Assembly (NCBI RefSeq): GCF_900167905.1
Contig: NZ_FUYZ01000001.1
Location: forward strand, 372,001 to 436,000
Direction of reading: 5' to 3'
Length of the DNA: 64,000 nt
Origin: Soonwooa buanensis
GTDB taxonomy: Bacteria > Bacteroidota > Bacteroidia > Flavobacteriales > Weeksellaceae
How positions within the stretch are numbered: the stretch's first letter is position 1; every line of letters starts with the position of its first letter. The position numbers were made by a program, and so were the translations under genes. This document shows positions 39,518 to 47,699 of the stretch, piece after piece. The notes below the pieces were generated by a model. It was not told the origin of the DNA. It saw only the letters and a program-made list of their open reading frames with translations, and did not search any database.

Positions 39518-40492
39518 ATGGATAAAAACAAACATTTAGATTCAGTTATTTCGACACATCAGATAACTAAAGAAGAAACACTTTTTGACAAATACGTTAA
39601 AAAGAAAAATGAGGTTAAAGAAGCCTTGGAAGAAATCTACGGAAGCAATATCTATTCTCCGTTCAATTCGGGTTCGTATGCTAAGAATACCGCTATCAAC
39701 ACAAAATTTGATTTTGATTTGGTATCCCCATTCAAACGTAATGCTTTTGGCTCGAACGGAACATTAAAAGAAATGTATGAAGATGTCTACGATTTTCTTT
39801 ACGAGAAATATAAAGATGTTGCAGAGGTTAAAAAGCAAAAAGTTTCAATTGGTTTGGAGTTTTACGCTGACAGTGATGGAGACGTAATTAAAATTGATGT
39901 TGTTCCTGGTCGTGAGTTGTCCCAAGACCAATACAAGGAAGATGAAAATTTGAACTTGTATGTCTATTACAAATATGGAAATATTGATGCAGGCAGTGAG
40001 CGAATTAAAACCAATGTCAAAGCTCAAATCAATAATATTAAAGACAGAGCTACGGCTGAAAAAGATTCGATAAGAAAAATTATACGTCTTTTAAAAGTTT
40101 GGAAAAACACCAAGTATAATTATCCTACCAAATCTTTCTTTTTGGAACTGATTACCATCAAAGCATTTGATAACAAAACCATAACTGGCGGCATATGGGA
40201 TAAGCTTGAGACGGTCTTAGAATATATTAGGGATAATGTAACCAAGGAAAACTTTACATTAAAAGATCCGGGCAATAGTTCGAATGATTTAGCTGATACT
40301 TTAACTTCAACCGAAAAACAACAATTGTCGGATGATATGAAAAATATGCTTGATAGAATTGAGGATAATGATGAGAATCTGAAAACGTATTTTCCTGAAA
40401 ATTCTAAGTTTAAAAAAGAAGATACCAACAATAATCAATACGGAAAGAACAGTGGTATGCCGATTCCTCCACCGAAACTAAATTTTGGATAA
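39518..40492 (+). CDS. CD-NTase, CBASS cyclic oligonucleotide synthase
   Basis: 324 residues. GSYAKNT (52-58) and D65/D67 in KFDFDLVSPF form the nucleotidyltransferase site, with a third aspartate in VIKIDVVPG near 127. The C-terminal helical part fits cGAS/DncV-like enzymes. On phage infection these make cyclic nucleotides that switch on effectors. The protein ends PPPKLNFG: a flexible tail with a terminal glycine, as needed for conjugation by Cap2. The Cap2 gene follows after five bases. The nucleotide product cannot be read. Confidence 0.92.
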   Translation: MDKNKHLDSVISTHQITKEETLFDKYVKKKNEVKEALEEIYGSNIYSPFNSGSYAKNTAINTKFDFDLVSPFKRNAFGSNGTLKEMYEDVYDFLYEKYKDVAEVKKQKVSIGLEFYADSDGDVIKIDVVPGRELSQDQYKEDENLNLYVYYKYGNIDAGSERIKTNVKAQINNIKDRATAEKDSIRKIIRLLKVWKNTKYNYPTKSFFLELITIKAFDNKTITGGIWDKLETVLEYIRDNVTKENFTLKDPGNSSNDLADTLTSTEKQQLSDDMKNMLDRIEDNDENLKTYFPENSKFKKEDTNNNQYGKNSGMPIPPPKLNFG

Positions 40493-40497
40493 TTATA

Positions 40498-42168
40498 ATG
40501 AGCCAAAGAGTAAATGAAATCAACACAGTAGTAGAAAGCATTCCCGATGTAAAAATTGTAAAGCCATTTGAGCAGAGCAAAATTGACATCGAGGGATGTA
40601 TTACTGTTTTTGTTGAAGGATTAGAGCAACCATTAGAATTCAACGTTACTATCCATCCTCAATATCCGTTTAAAAGTCACGAAACAGAGACTATTAAGTT
40701 TTCTAATGACGATTTGATAGAGCATAAACACATTATGCAAAATGGAGCCATCTGTATTCATACAGCACATACTCCTGTTTTGTCCGAAAAACTAATTTAT
40801 GATATTGAATCTGTAAAGGCTTGGATTAAGAAATATTACATCAACAAAGATTCGGATACTCATTATGAACATTTGATTGTACCACAAAAAGCATTTAATG
40901 AAAACCATTTTGCTTACTTCTTCAATGAAGTAGATTATACTTTTAATAAAAACCAATTTGGCTTTGTTGACTATTCAATAATGAACAATGGAGTTTTTTA
41001 CAAAAAAAATATTCAGAGCAGTATTTTTCAGTCTTTCTTAAATAAGGATAGAAAAAAAATAATAGATGTTAGTTGGAATTTTCAACTTAAAAACCTGCCT
41101 CAAAATACAGGATTATATATCTTCTTAAAAGATGCACCAAGTAAAAATCAACGTTGGGTTTTTAATGATTGGAAAGATTTTGAAGCTATATTACCACAAG
41201 ATTTTTTGAAATTTCTTCACAATGTTGAAGAAAGACTGTTAAAAGAGGAAGGGAAAACGCTTCCTTTATTTGTAGGATATAATATTTCTGAAACAGAAAT
41301 TCATTGGCAAGCGATTATATTGGAAATTGGTAATTTTCCTATTTACGGCGAAAAGATAAACAAACAATGGTTTACAAAGATTAAAGAAGATAAGCCCATC
41401 GATTGGGCGATGACAAGAAATTGCTCTTACAAGTACTTTTTTGGCAGAGGAAAACTAAGTGACCGAATAACAGAAAGTAAAATATTGATTATTGGTATCG
41501 GAGCTATAGGGAGCATAGTAGCTAAAACATTGGTAAGATGTGGCTGTAGAAAGTTAGATTTTATAGAATATGACATAAAAGAACCAGAAAATGTTTGTAG
41601 ATCTGAATATTCTTTCTTTACAGGAATTACTAACAAAACAAATGATTTATTAAATGAGTTGTGTTTAATATCGCCCTATTATGAAATACCAAAAGGTGGA
41701 TACGAGTTTTCTGAAATGTTTGATATTGTCATAAAATCTTATTTAAATGATCGACAAACAAAAAATGAAATTGAAAAAATAATAAATGAATATGATATAA
41801 TTTTTGATTGCTCTGCAGATAATGATTTGCTTTACGTATTAAGTCAGTTAAATATAAATTCAACACTTTTAAATCTCTCAATATCAAACCACGCAAAACA
41901 TTTGGTCTGTGCTACGGAACATAATCGGTATGACTTTATAACATCCCAATTTGGCGGAAATATTCTCAAATTTGATATTGACGACTTACATAATCCAACA
42001 GGCTGTTGGAGTCCAACATTTAAAGCTTCTTACAATGATATAAATGTTCTTGTACAGACAGCGTTAAAGCAGATAAATTTGAAATTAGAGCAAGAAAAAA
42101 CACTAAGGAATTTTGTTGTTGAAACAGATGACACAAATTGTTTCAACATTAATATAAAGGAATTTTGA
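40498..42168 (+). CDS. cap2: Cap2-type E2-E1 fusion protein
   Basis: 556 residues. The N-terminal E2-like domain has FNVTIHPQYPFKSHE and MQNGAICIHTAHTP with candidate cysteine C86. The E1/ThiF adenylation domain has the GxGxxG motif in ILIIGIGAIGSIVAKTLVRCGCRKLDFIEYD near 325-355 and a downstream DCSADNDLLYVLSQ. In type II CBASS, Cap2 links the C-terminal glycine of the CD-NTase to targets and primes the enzyme. Overlaps Cap3 by four bases. Confidence 0.9.
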   Translation: MSQRVNEINTVVESIPDVKIVKPFEQSKIDIEGCITVFVEGLEQPLEFNVTIHPQYPFKSHETETIKFSNDDLIEHKHIMQNGAICIHTAHTPVLSEKLIYDIESVKAWIKKYYINKDSDTHYEHLIVPQKAFNENHFAYFFNEVDYTFNKNQFGFVDYSIMNNGVFYKKNIQSSIFQSFLNKDRKKIIDVSWNFQLKNLPQNTGLYIFLKDAPSKNQRWVFNDWKDFEAILPQDFLKFLHNVEERLLKEEGKTLPLFVGYNISETEIHWQAIILEIGNFPIYGEKINKQWFTKIKEDKPIDWAMTRNCSYKYFFGRGKLSDRITESKILIIGIGAIGSIVAKTLVRCGCRKLDFIEYDIKEPENVCRSEYSFFTGITNKTNDLLNELCLISPYYEIPKGGYEFSEMFDIVIKSYLNDRQTKNEIEKIINEYDIIFDCSADNDLLYVLSQLNINSTLLNLSISNHAKHLVCATEHNRYDFITSQFGGNILKFDIDDLHNPTGCWSPTFKASYNDINVLVQTALKQINLKLEQEKTLRNFVVETDDTNCFNINIKEF

Positions 42169-42632
42169 TTTTAAAAATAGAAAAAATAGGATTAAGTCTT
42201 AAAATTGAGGACAAATTGCTAAATAAACTTCTGGAAATAGGCAAAACTCATTATCCTAAAGAATTTGGTGGATTTTTGATTGGGTATTACTCCGAAGACA
42301 ATAAGCATTTGCATATTACAGATACAATACTTCCGAAAAAGTATCAAGCATCAAAATATTCTTTTGAACGAAGTACAAAAGGAATAGAAAATGAACTTGC
42401 AGAATTTTACGCAGAGAATCCGAGAAAGATTTATATCGGGGAATGGCATACTCATCCAGATAATAGTCCTATACCTAGTGCAACAGATATTTCCGCAATA
42501 AATACAATTATAAGCCGCAAAAATACTTCCATCGTAAATCCAGTTTTATTGATAATAGGATATTCCAAGACAACGGTAGATTTTGGATTTTACGTTTGGT
42601 TTGAAAATAAATTATATAAATATGAAAAATAA
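42165..42632 (+). CDS. cap3: Cap3-type JAMM isopeptidase
   Basis: 155 residues. EFGGFLIGYY supplies the glutamate and EWHTHPDNSPIPSATD supplies the H-x-H-x7-S-x2-D zinc site of JAB/MPN isopeptidases. In type II CBASS, Cap3 removes the CD-NTase from conjugates made by Cap2. The start is TTG at 42165 overlapping the Cap2 stop (TTTTGATT region), a non-ATG start. Overlaps the next gene by 11 bases. Confidence 0.9.
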   Translation: MILKIEKIGLSLKIEDKLLNKLLEIGKTHYPKEFGGFLIGYYSEDNKHLHITDTILPKKYQASKYSFERSTKGIENELAEFYAENPRKIYIGEWHTHPDNSPIPSATDISAINTIISRKNTSIVNPVLLIIGYSKTTVDFGFYVWFENKLYKYEK

Positions 42633-43380
42633 GTTACTTAAAGCTAAATTCTTTGGAATTCTTTTATTCCTATCTACTAATACATATAGCCAATCAGATA
42701 GTGTTAGATTAAAAACATTAGAAACAAAGGTTCAGTTAATTGAAGATTATAAATCAAATATTGACCAATACGCAAAAATTGAATTAGAAAAACATAAAGC
42801 AGAACTTAAAGCAGATATTGATAAGGATTATGAAAATGTCAGAAATCTTTTCGCTTTAATTCTACTCATAGGTGTTCCCACTACGCTATATGGATTGTAT
42901 GAAATGTTTTGGGGAACTAAGAAAAAAATAAAAAAAGCAATTGAGGAAAAGATAGAGAAAATTGTTGAATTGAAGAGAGAGGATATAATAAAGCTTATCA
43001 ATAATCAAGCCTACGATAGACAAATTAAAGCGAGTAAGAAAATTTTAATTCTAAGTGTGACTGAAGAGGCTCAAGAAGATATTAAAAATACCACCGCTAA
43101 TATGGGTTTTAAAAATTTAATATTTAGACTTACCAATTCTACAACAGACTTACCGGAAAACGATTTGATTATAATTAACAACATTGATGGAGAATTTTCC
43201 CAAGAAAAAATCAGTGAAATTATTGAAGAAAATAGTGATGAGGATACATTTTTTGTTGCCTATACTTCTAAACAAATCGATAGAAATCCGAGAATGAATT
43301 TTGCTAATTCGAAATTTACATTGTATCATTCAATTTTAACAACACTTGCATTTACTACTTCTATTAGAGATATTGACTAA
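42622..43380 (+). CDS. Membrane effector candidate of the CBASS operon
   Basis: 252 residues from ATG 42622. A signal-like start (LKAKFFGILLFLSTNTYSQSD) is followed by a coiled coil (KTLETKVQLIEDYKS...AELKADIDKDYENV) that should be outside, then a membrane helix (LFALILLIGVPTTLYGLYEMFW, about 78-98). The rest is a cytoplasmic Rossmann-like domain (KKILILSVTEEAQEDIKNTTANMGFKNLIFRL...DLIIINNIDGEFSQEKISEIIEENSDEDTFFVAYTS). Last gene of the operon. The cytoplasmic part could sense the cyclic nucleotide. No named effector family recognised. Confidence 0.65.
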   Translation: MKNKLLKAKFFGILLFLSTNTYSQSDSVRLKTLETKVQLIEDYKSNIDQYAKIELEKHKAELKADIDKDYENVRNLFALILLIGVPTTLYGLYEMFWGTKKKIKKAIEEKIEKIVELKREDIIKLINNQAYDRQIKASKKILILSVTEEAQEDIKNTTANMGFKNLIFRLTNSTTDLPENDLIIINNIDGEFSQEKISEIIEENSDEDTFFVAYTSKQIDRNPRMNFANSKFTLYHSILTTLAFTTSIRDID

Positions 43381-43662
43381 CATATTGTATTTCTAAAGTT
43401 ACTTTTTAGTTACATTAACGTTGAAGATAAGTAGGATAACTAATTTCCCACAAAACTATTTTTTTGTATTTCGTAGAAATATAAAAACCGATTTATCCGA
43501 TTAAAATAATGCAAAACAATAAACCGCAGGTTTCCGTTTGCATTGGATGGATTTGTTTTGGCTCGTTTTTTAACGAAGCTAAAAAGTGAAAAATGTTTCT
43601 GCTCAAAAATGCTTATCCTACTTATCCACTCCAACCAATGTAAAAGAGTGCATTCTAACCCT

Positions 43663-46224
43663 TTAGGAATTTCCAAATCTAAAAGTTGTTTGTTCGGGTG
43701 GTTTGGGTTGTTCCGGTGGCGGTTCTTTTTCCCTGTTTTTATTATCCACTTCATCCCACGTTAATTCACGTACTGCATATACATAGCCTGTCTTTTTGGA
43801 CAATCGCAAATAAGCGTGTTTCTTTAATGCTTTGCCTAATTTCATTACTGTACCGTCTGTAATATTCAATTTGGCTTTATCGTCTAACTTGGCTGCTATT
43901 TGTGAGGTATTTATAAAAGCGTTTGCAGTTTCTTTGTCTGCAACTTCAAACCACGTCAATAATAATTCTTCTTCAGGACTTCGGATTTGGTATTGCTCGT
44001 TGTTCTGGTTAATCTCTTTGATTTCTTCCTGGTTGAACCAATACCTAAATCCGTCTTTATACAATTGCTTTGCCTGTGCATAAGCCAAATTTATATCAAT
44101 GCTGTGGGTATATTCGATATGCTCTACTTCAAAGCATAAGAAACGGCGTGAGCCGGTTGTATCGTTGAGGAATTGGGCAGTGTTTACACTGCCCGCAAAT
44201 GATGCCCTGCGTGGCAGGGTTTCATTATTGTGTCCGTATGCTTTACGCATACGGATATGCGTTTTTGTTATTAATTCTTTCAGCGTACCGATTTCGGTAC
44301 GGTTCAAATTCTCTAATTCATCCAAATTGATTAGCATACATTCCGCCAAGTGGATTAAAGTATCTTTATTGTTGGGGTTGATTGTTCCCGAAAACATATA
44401 ATCTTTCAAAGATTTTGGTATCAATTTTTCTATCCACGTTGTTTTTCCTACGCCTTGTTTTCCGCTAAATACAATTACGGTCTGATTAATCGCTTTTTCA
44501 TTGGTAACACAAGCTACCATTGCCACGAACCATTTTTTAAAACACACCCGCCATAAATCTTGCTTTGTGGTGGTTATGGTATTGGCAAGCTCTGTGATAT
44601 AATCCCTTTCATCTTCATTATTGGGAAGTATGGAAAAATAGTCGTTAAACGGGTCGTATTGTTCGCAAAAATCGGAACGTAACAAATTGCGTAGTGTATT
44701 GATATTGCATTTTACTTTGGCTTTCATAATCTCACGCAGGATTGAGTTTTCAACGAAATCCGTTACAGGTTTCCAAAGCGTAGCTTTGGATGCCTTGTAC
44801 TCTAATTTTCCGGTAACTACGTTATAGCGAAAGCTATAACGATAGTTTAAGAAGTTTTCCAACTTGTCTATAAAACTTGGTCTTTCTTCTTCTTCGTTTG
44901 TTTCGTCTTCAGATGATTTATTGCCCGAAGATTGCTTGGAAATTTCGCCATTTGGCGAAATGGATAAATTGCTTTTATTGTGTTCTACAACGTTTTTATA
45001 AGCACTGTTTACCGTTGTCGTTACCTCTTGTGCATCATAATTGTAATCAGACAAAATATAGCCCATTGCCGCAGGCAAGGGCACTCCTTTACGGTTGAGA
45101 TTGCAAGCCAACAAATGCACAAAATTGTTTCTATTGCCGTTGATATAGCTTTCTTTTTTCTCTGTAAACCTCACGCAATGCTCGTAAACAGGTAAGTAAT
45201 CATTGCTAAATTTTTCGGTAGAAAAACCATTGCTTGCAATGGTTGTAGGCTCGTTGATAGTTTTGGAATTAGACCCTTCGACAAGTTCAGGATGACAGCT
45301 CTCAATAACAGGGAAAATGCTTGCATTTTCATTCAAATACAAATCGGTGTCGTAAGACACAAAACAAAGGCGTGTTTTGGATGGCTTGAGCATTGTAGCA
45401 ATACTGTCGGGACTTAAATCCCGTCCGTCCTTATCCGTAAAGCTGTTTACAATAACCGCAATAATGTCATTCACATTGCCATCAATAATGGGTTTGCCAT
45501 CGGCAAACAATTCTCTGTGCAACTGGTAAAATATATCCACCAATTGATTTATTTTGCAGTTGATTTTCAGTTTGTTGAATGGAATACCTTCCGCATTTTC
45601 CCTCATTTGTTCTTTAGAAAATTCATCGGTTAAACGGATTAAATGCTGAATTTGGTCAATTTCTTTCTGACATTGATCAGAATAATCGGGTAATTTTGGA
45701 TTAATAAAATCTATGCTGGCTTGTTCGTAATCGAACTTTTCATTAGTCAAAAACATAATTTTCTCTGTGTAGTCTTTCATTGCATTCACTTTACTTTTTA
45801 CTTCCCTGAATGAAAAATATCTTTCCTCACATTCCGCATTGATGTATTGCATTGGCGGCTTGATATGTGTATGACGGTTTCTTAAAATCTCTAATTCTTT
45901 TCGCTTGCTTTCTATGATGGTGTAGCATTTCATCATGCGCCCACGACTACTTGTACTTACAAATAATTCTTCATTTTCAGAGATTAGTTTTTCAAATTTA
46001 TTGAGCCATTTAACCGGGTTTTCTACATAATCACAGTGATGTGAAAAAAAGTCAGGCAATTTTGCATATGGAAGCTTAATAATTTTATTAATCAATTCTT
46101 TACAATAAGCTTCGTTATCCATTACACTTTCTTGTAAAACATCAAATAAAGTATTGTTTAATTGCTCCTTAGATACAGAAGTTACCTCAGTAAATTGAAC
46201 GAAGTTTTTTAATTTTGTAAACAT
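43663..46224 (-). CDS. RteC-like plus VirE/primase-helicase-type ATPase protein
   Basis: 853 residues. The N-terminal third ends in INCKINQLVDIFYQLHRELFADGKPIIDGNVNDIIAVIVNSFTDKDGRDLSPDSIATMLKPSK, similar to the C-terminus of RteC, the excision regulator of Bacteroides elements. Residues 330-480 have primase/BT4734-like traits. The C-terminal part is VirE-like: IVFSGKQGVGKTTWIEKLIP (Walker A), MLINLDELENL (Walker B) and SVNTAQFLNDTTGSRRFLCFEV. It probably handles replication or excision of the island. An in-frame SCHPELVEGS stretch derives from a REP-like repeat (45273-45297). Confidence 0.8.
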   Translation of the reverse strand: MFTKLKNFVQFTEVTSVSKEQLNNTLFDVLQESVMDNEAYCKELINKIIKLPYAKLPDFFSHHCDYVENPVKWLNKFEKLISENEELFVSTSSRGRMMKCYTIIESKRKELEILRNRHTHIKPPMQYINAECEERYFSFREVKSKVNAMKDYTEKIMFLTNEKFDYEQASIDFINPKLPDYSDQCQKEIDQIQHLIRLTDEFSKEQMRENAEGIPFNKLKINCKINQLVDIFYQLHRELFADGKPIIDGNVNDIIAVIVNSFTDKDGRDLSPDSIATMLKPSKTRLCFVSYDTDLYLNENASIFPVIESCHPELVEGSNSKTINEPTTIASNGFSTEKFSNDYLPVYEHCVRFTEKKESYINGNRNNFVHLLACNLNRKGVPLPAAMGYILSDYNYDAQEVTTTVNSAYKNVVEHNKSNLSISPNGEISKQSSGNKSSEDETNEEEERPSFIDKLENFLNYRYSFRYNVVTGKLEYKASKATLWKPVTDFVENSILREIMKAKVKCNINTLRNLLRSDFCEQYDPFNDYFSILPNNEDERDYITELANTITTTKQDLWRVCFKKWFVAMVACVTNEKAINQTVIVFSGKQGVGKTTWIEKLIPKSLKDYMFSGTINPNNKDTLIHLAECMLINLDELENLNRTEIGTLKELITKTHIRMRKAYGHNNETLPRRASFAGSVNTAQFLNDTTGSRRFLCFEVEHIEYTHSIDINLAYAQAKQLYKDGFRYWFNQEEIKEINQNNEQYQIRSPEEELLLTWFEVADKETANAFINTSQIAAKLDDKAKLNITDGTVMKLGKALKKHAYLRLSKKTGYVYAVRELTWDEVDNKNREKEPPPEQPKPPEQTTFRFGNS
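45273..45297. repeat. REP-like repeat inside the VirE gene
   Basis: ACCCTTCGACAAGTTCAGG followed by ATGACA: the widespread repeat that reads HPELVEG when translated on the minus strand. It keeps the gene's frame. Confidence 0.6.
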
Positions 46225-46238
46225 TATTCATTTATTTT

Positions 46239-46934
46239 TTAATCCAAATTAACCCCAAATACATGTCCAACAATTGCCGTTACCAACATCGCTACAGTTC
46301 CCCAAAAGCAAATTCTCGCCATTGCAATTCCGATATTGGAACCCCCTGTTTTAGCAGATATTGCTCCTAATATCATCAGGAAAACAATGGAAAAACCATA
46401 TTGATAATATACCATTTCACTTTCCGGTGCAAAAATCGCCAGAATCATCGGCAATGCCGCTCCCGACAGGAAAGACAGGAAAGAAGCTACAGCAGCCTGA
46501 AGTGGTTTTGCAACTGTGATCTCATTGATGCCCAACTCATCTTTGGCATGAGCTTCCAGGGCATTATGAGCAGTAAGTTCCTTGGCTACTTGTAGTGCTG
46601 TAGTGCCCGAAACGCCTCTCCTTTCATAAATTTTGGCCAGTTCGTGCAGTTCGACTTCCGGCATTGCTTCCAGCTCGCGCTTTTCTCTTTCAAGGTCAGC
46701 TTTTTCGGTATCGGATTGTGAACTGACGGACACATATTCTCCTGCGGCCATCGACATGGCTCCGGCAATGGTTCCGGCAATAGCTGCCAAAAGTATCGAA
46801 TGCCGGCTCGGATCAGCCGCTGCTACGCCGATAACAATACTTGTTGTGGAAAGCAAGCCGTCATTGGCTCCAAGCACCGCCGCACGAAGCCAGCCCACAC
46901 GGTTTACATAATGTTTTTCTAAAGTATGATGCAT
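46239..46934 (-). CDS. VIT/CCC1-family membrane transporter
   Basis: 231 residues from MHHTLEKHY (46934); the open frame continues upstream into the broken PAP2 copy. HYVNRVGWLRAAVLGANDGLLSTTSIVIGVAAADPS, IAGAMSMAAGEYVSVSSQSDTEKADLEREKRELE and GAALPMILAIFAPE mark the VIT1/CCC1 family of Fe2+/Mn2+ transporters, with five membrane segments and the acidic metal-binding region. It probably moves ferrous iron or manganese out of the cytoplasm. Its stop is 14 bases from the VirE start; a module boundary probably falls here. Confidence 0.88.
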   Translation of the reverse strand: MHHTLEKHYVNRVGWLRAAVLGANDGLLSTTSIVIGVAAADPSRHSILLAAIAGTIAGAMSMAAGEYVSVSSQSDTEKADLEREKRELEAMPEVELHELAKIYERRGVSGTTALQVAKELTAHNALEAHAKDELGINEITVAKPLQAAVASFLSFLSGAALPMILAIFAPESEMVYYQYGFSIVFLMILGAISAKTGGSNIGIAMARICFWGTVAMLVTAIVGHVFGVNLD

Positions 46935-46945
46935 TTTTCTTCTTT

Positions 46946-47389
46946 TTAAAATTGTAAATTTAATCCTAATCCAAACAACTGATCCTGATAAAACGGGTAC
47001 ATCAGCACCAGGTGCTCTGTTTTTTTGTTCACCAGCAAACTGCTGACCTTCGGAAAAAGCCAATAGGCAGCTTCCGTGGACAGAATACCGATACCGGCTC
47101 CTGCCACCACATCGCCTACCCAATGTTTGTCATTCAGCGTGCGGTAAATTCCGGTGAAAACGGCAAATGGATATCCTGTCAGGCTCAGCCAGAAATTATC
47201 GTCCTGATATTCCTGAAACATAAACTGCGCAGTTGCAAAGGCAAAAGCGGTATGCCCGGAAGGAAAGGAAAGATTGTTAGAACCATCCGGCCGTTCTTCT
47301 TTTACCAGATGTTTGGTGGGGAGTACAACCGCACTGGAGATCAGAAGCGAGGTTCCCAGAATGATGCTCCGGTCTTTCAGGTTATGCTT
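46946..47389 (-). pseudogene. 5'-truncated PAP2 phosphatase copy
   Basis: About 148 codons in one frame matching the second part of the intact PAP2 gene at 49505-50266: HNLKDRSIILGTSLLISSAVVLPTKHLVKEERPDGSNNLSFPSGHTAF onward. It has no start, and the similarity stops abruptly at about 47392 (GCTTCC-ACTA here, GCTTCC-CCTTG in the intact copy). The first 170 bases after the break are nearly the same in both copies, while the gene end has drifted, which points to a duplication with later divergence or conversion. Confidence 0.8.
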
Positions 47390-47696
47390 CCACTATGATT
47401 CCGAAAAGTTCATAAAAAATTTCTGTGGATTTACCTTTGTGATCTCCGTGACTATTTACTGAATTGGTACTCAGTCCAAATTGTTGACACACAAATTGAA
47501 GCCAATTTGTCCTTTGAATCTTATTTTCGATTTTCTTGGAGAGATTCTTCATGGGAAAAGCAAAAACAGTTTTCTTAATGATGGAACCCAAAATTTTTTG
47601 TTTAGGTTCTATCCTATTCAAAGTCAGATAAAAATTCTCAAATGAAAGATTCTCTTTTTTGAAAATATTGTTCTCCTCGCAGATCATATTTATCAA
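47382..47696 (-). CDS. Hypothetical protein, probably truncated
   Basis: 104 residues, MINMICEENNIFKKENLSFENFYLTLNRIEPKQKILGSII...; no family recognised. Its 3' end reads over the break point into the PAP2 remnant, so the natural C-terminus is probably lost. Follows the P-type ATPase gene by three bases in the same direction. Confidence 0.4.
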   Translation of the reverse strand: MINMICEENNIFKKENLSFENFYLTLNRIEPKQKILGSIIKKTVFAFPMKNLSKKIENKIQRTNWLQFVCQQFGLSTNSVNSHGDHKGKSTEIFYELFGIIVEA

Positions 47697-47699
47697 AAA

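Noticed and set aside
43440-43764. ORFs at the 3' end of the VirE gene
   Set aside because: Low-complexity frames, one covering the intergenic stretch and one antisense to the VirE end. The gap 43381-43662 shows no convincing gene.
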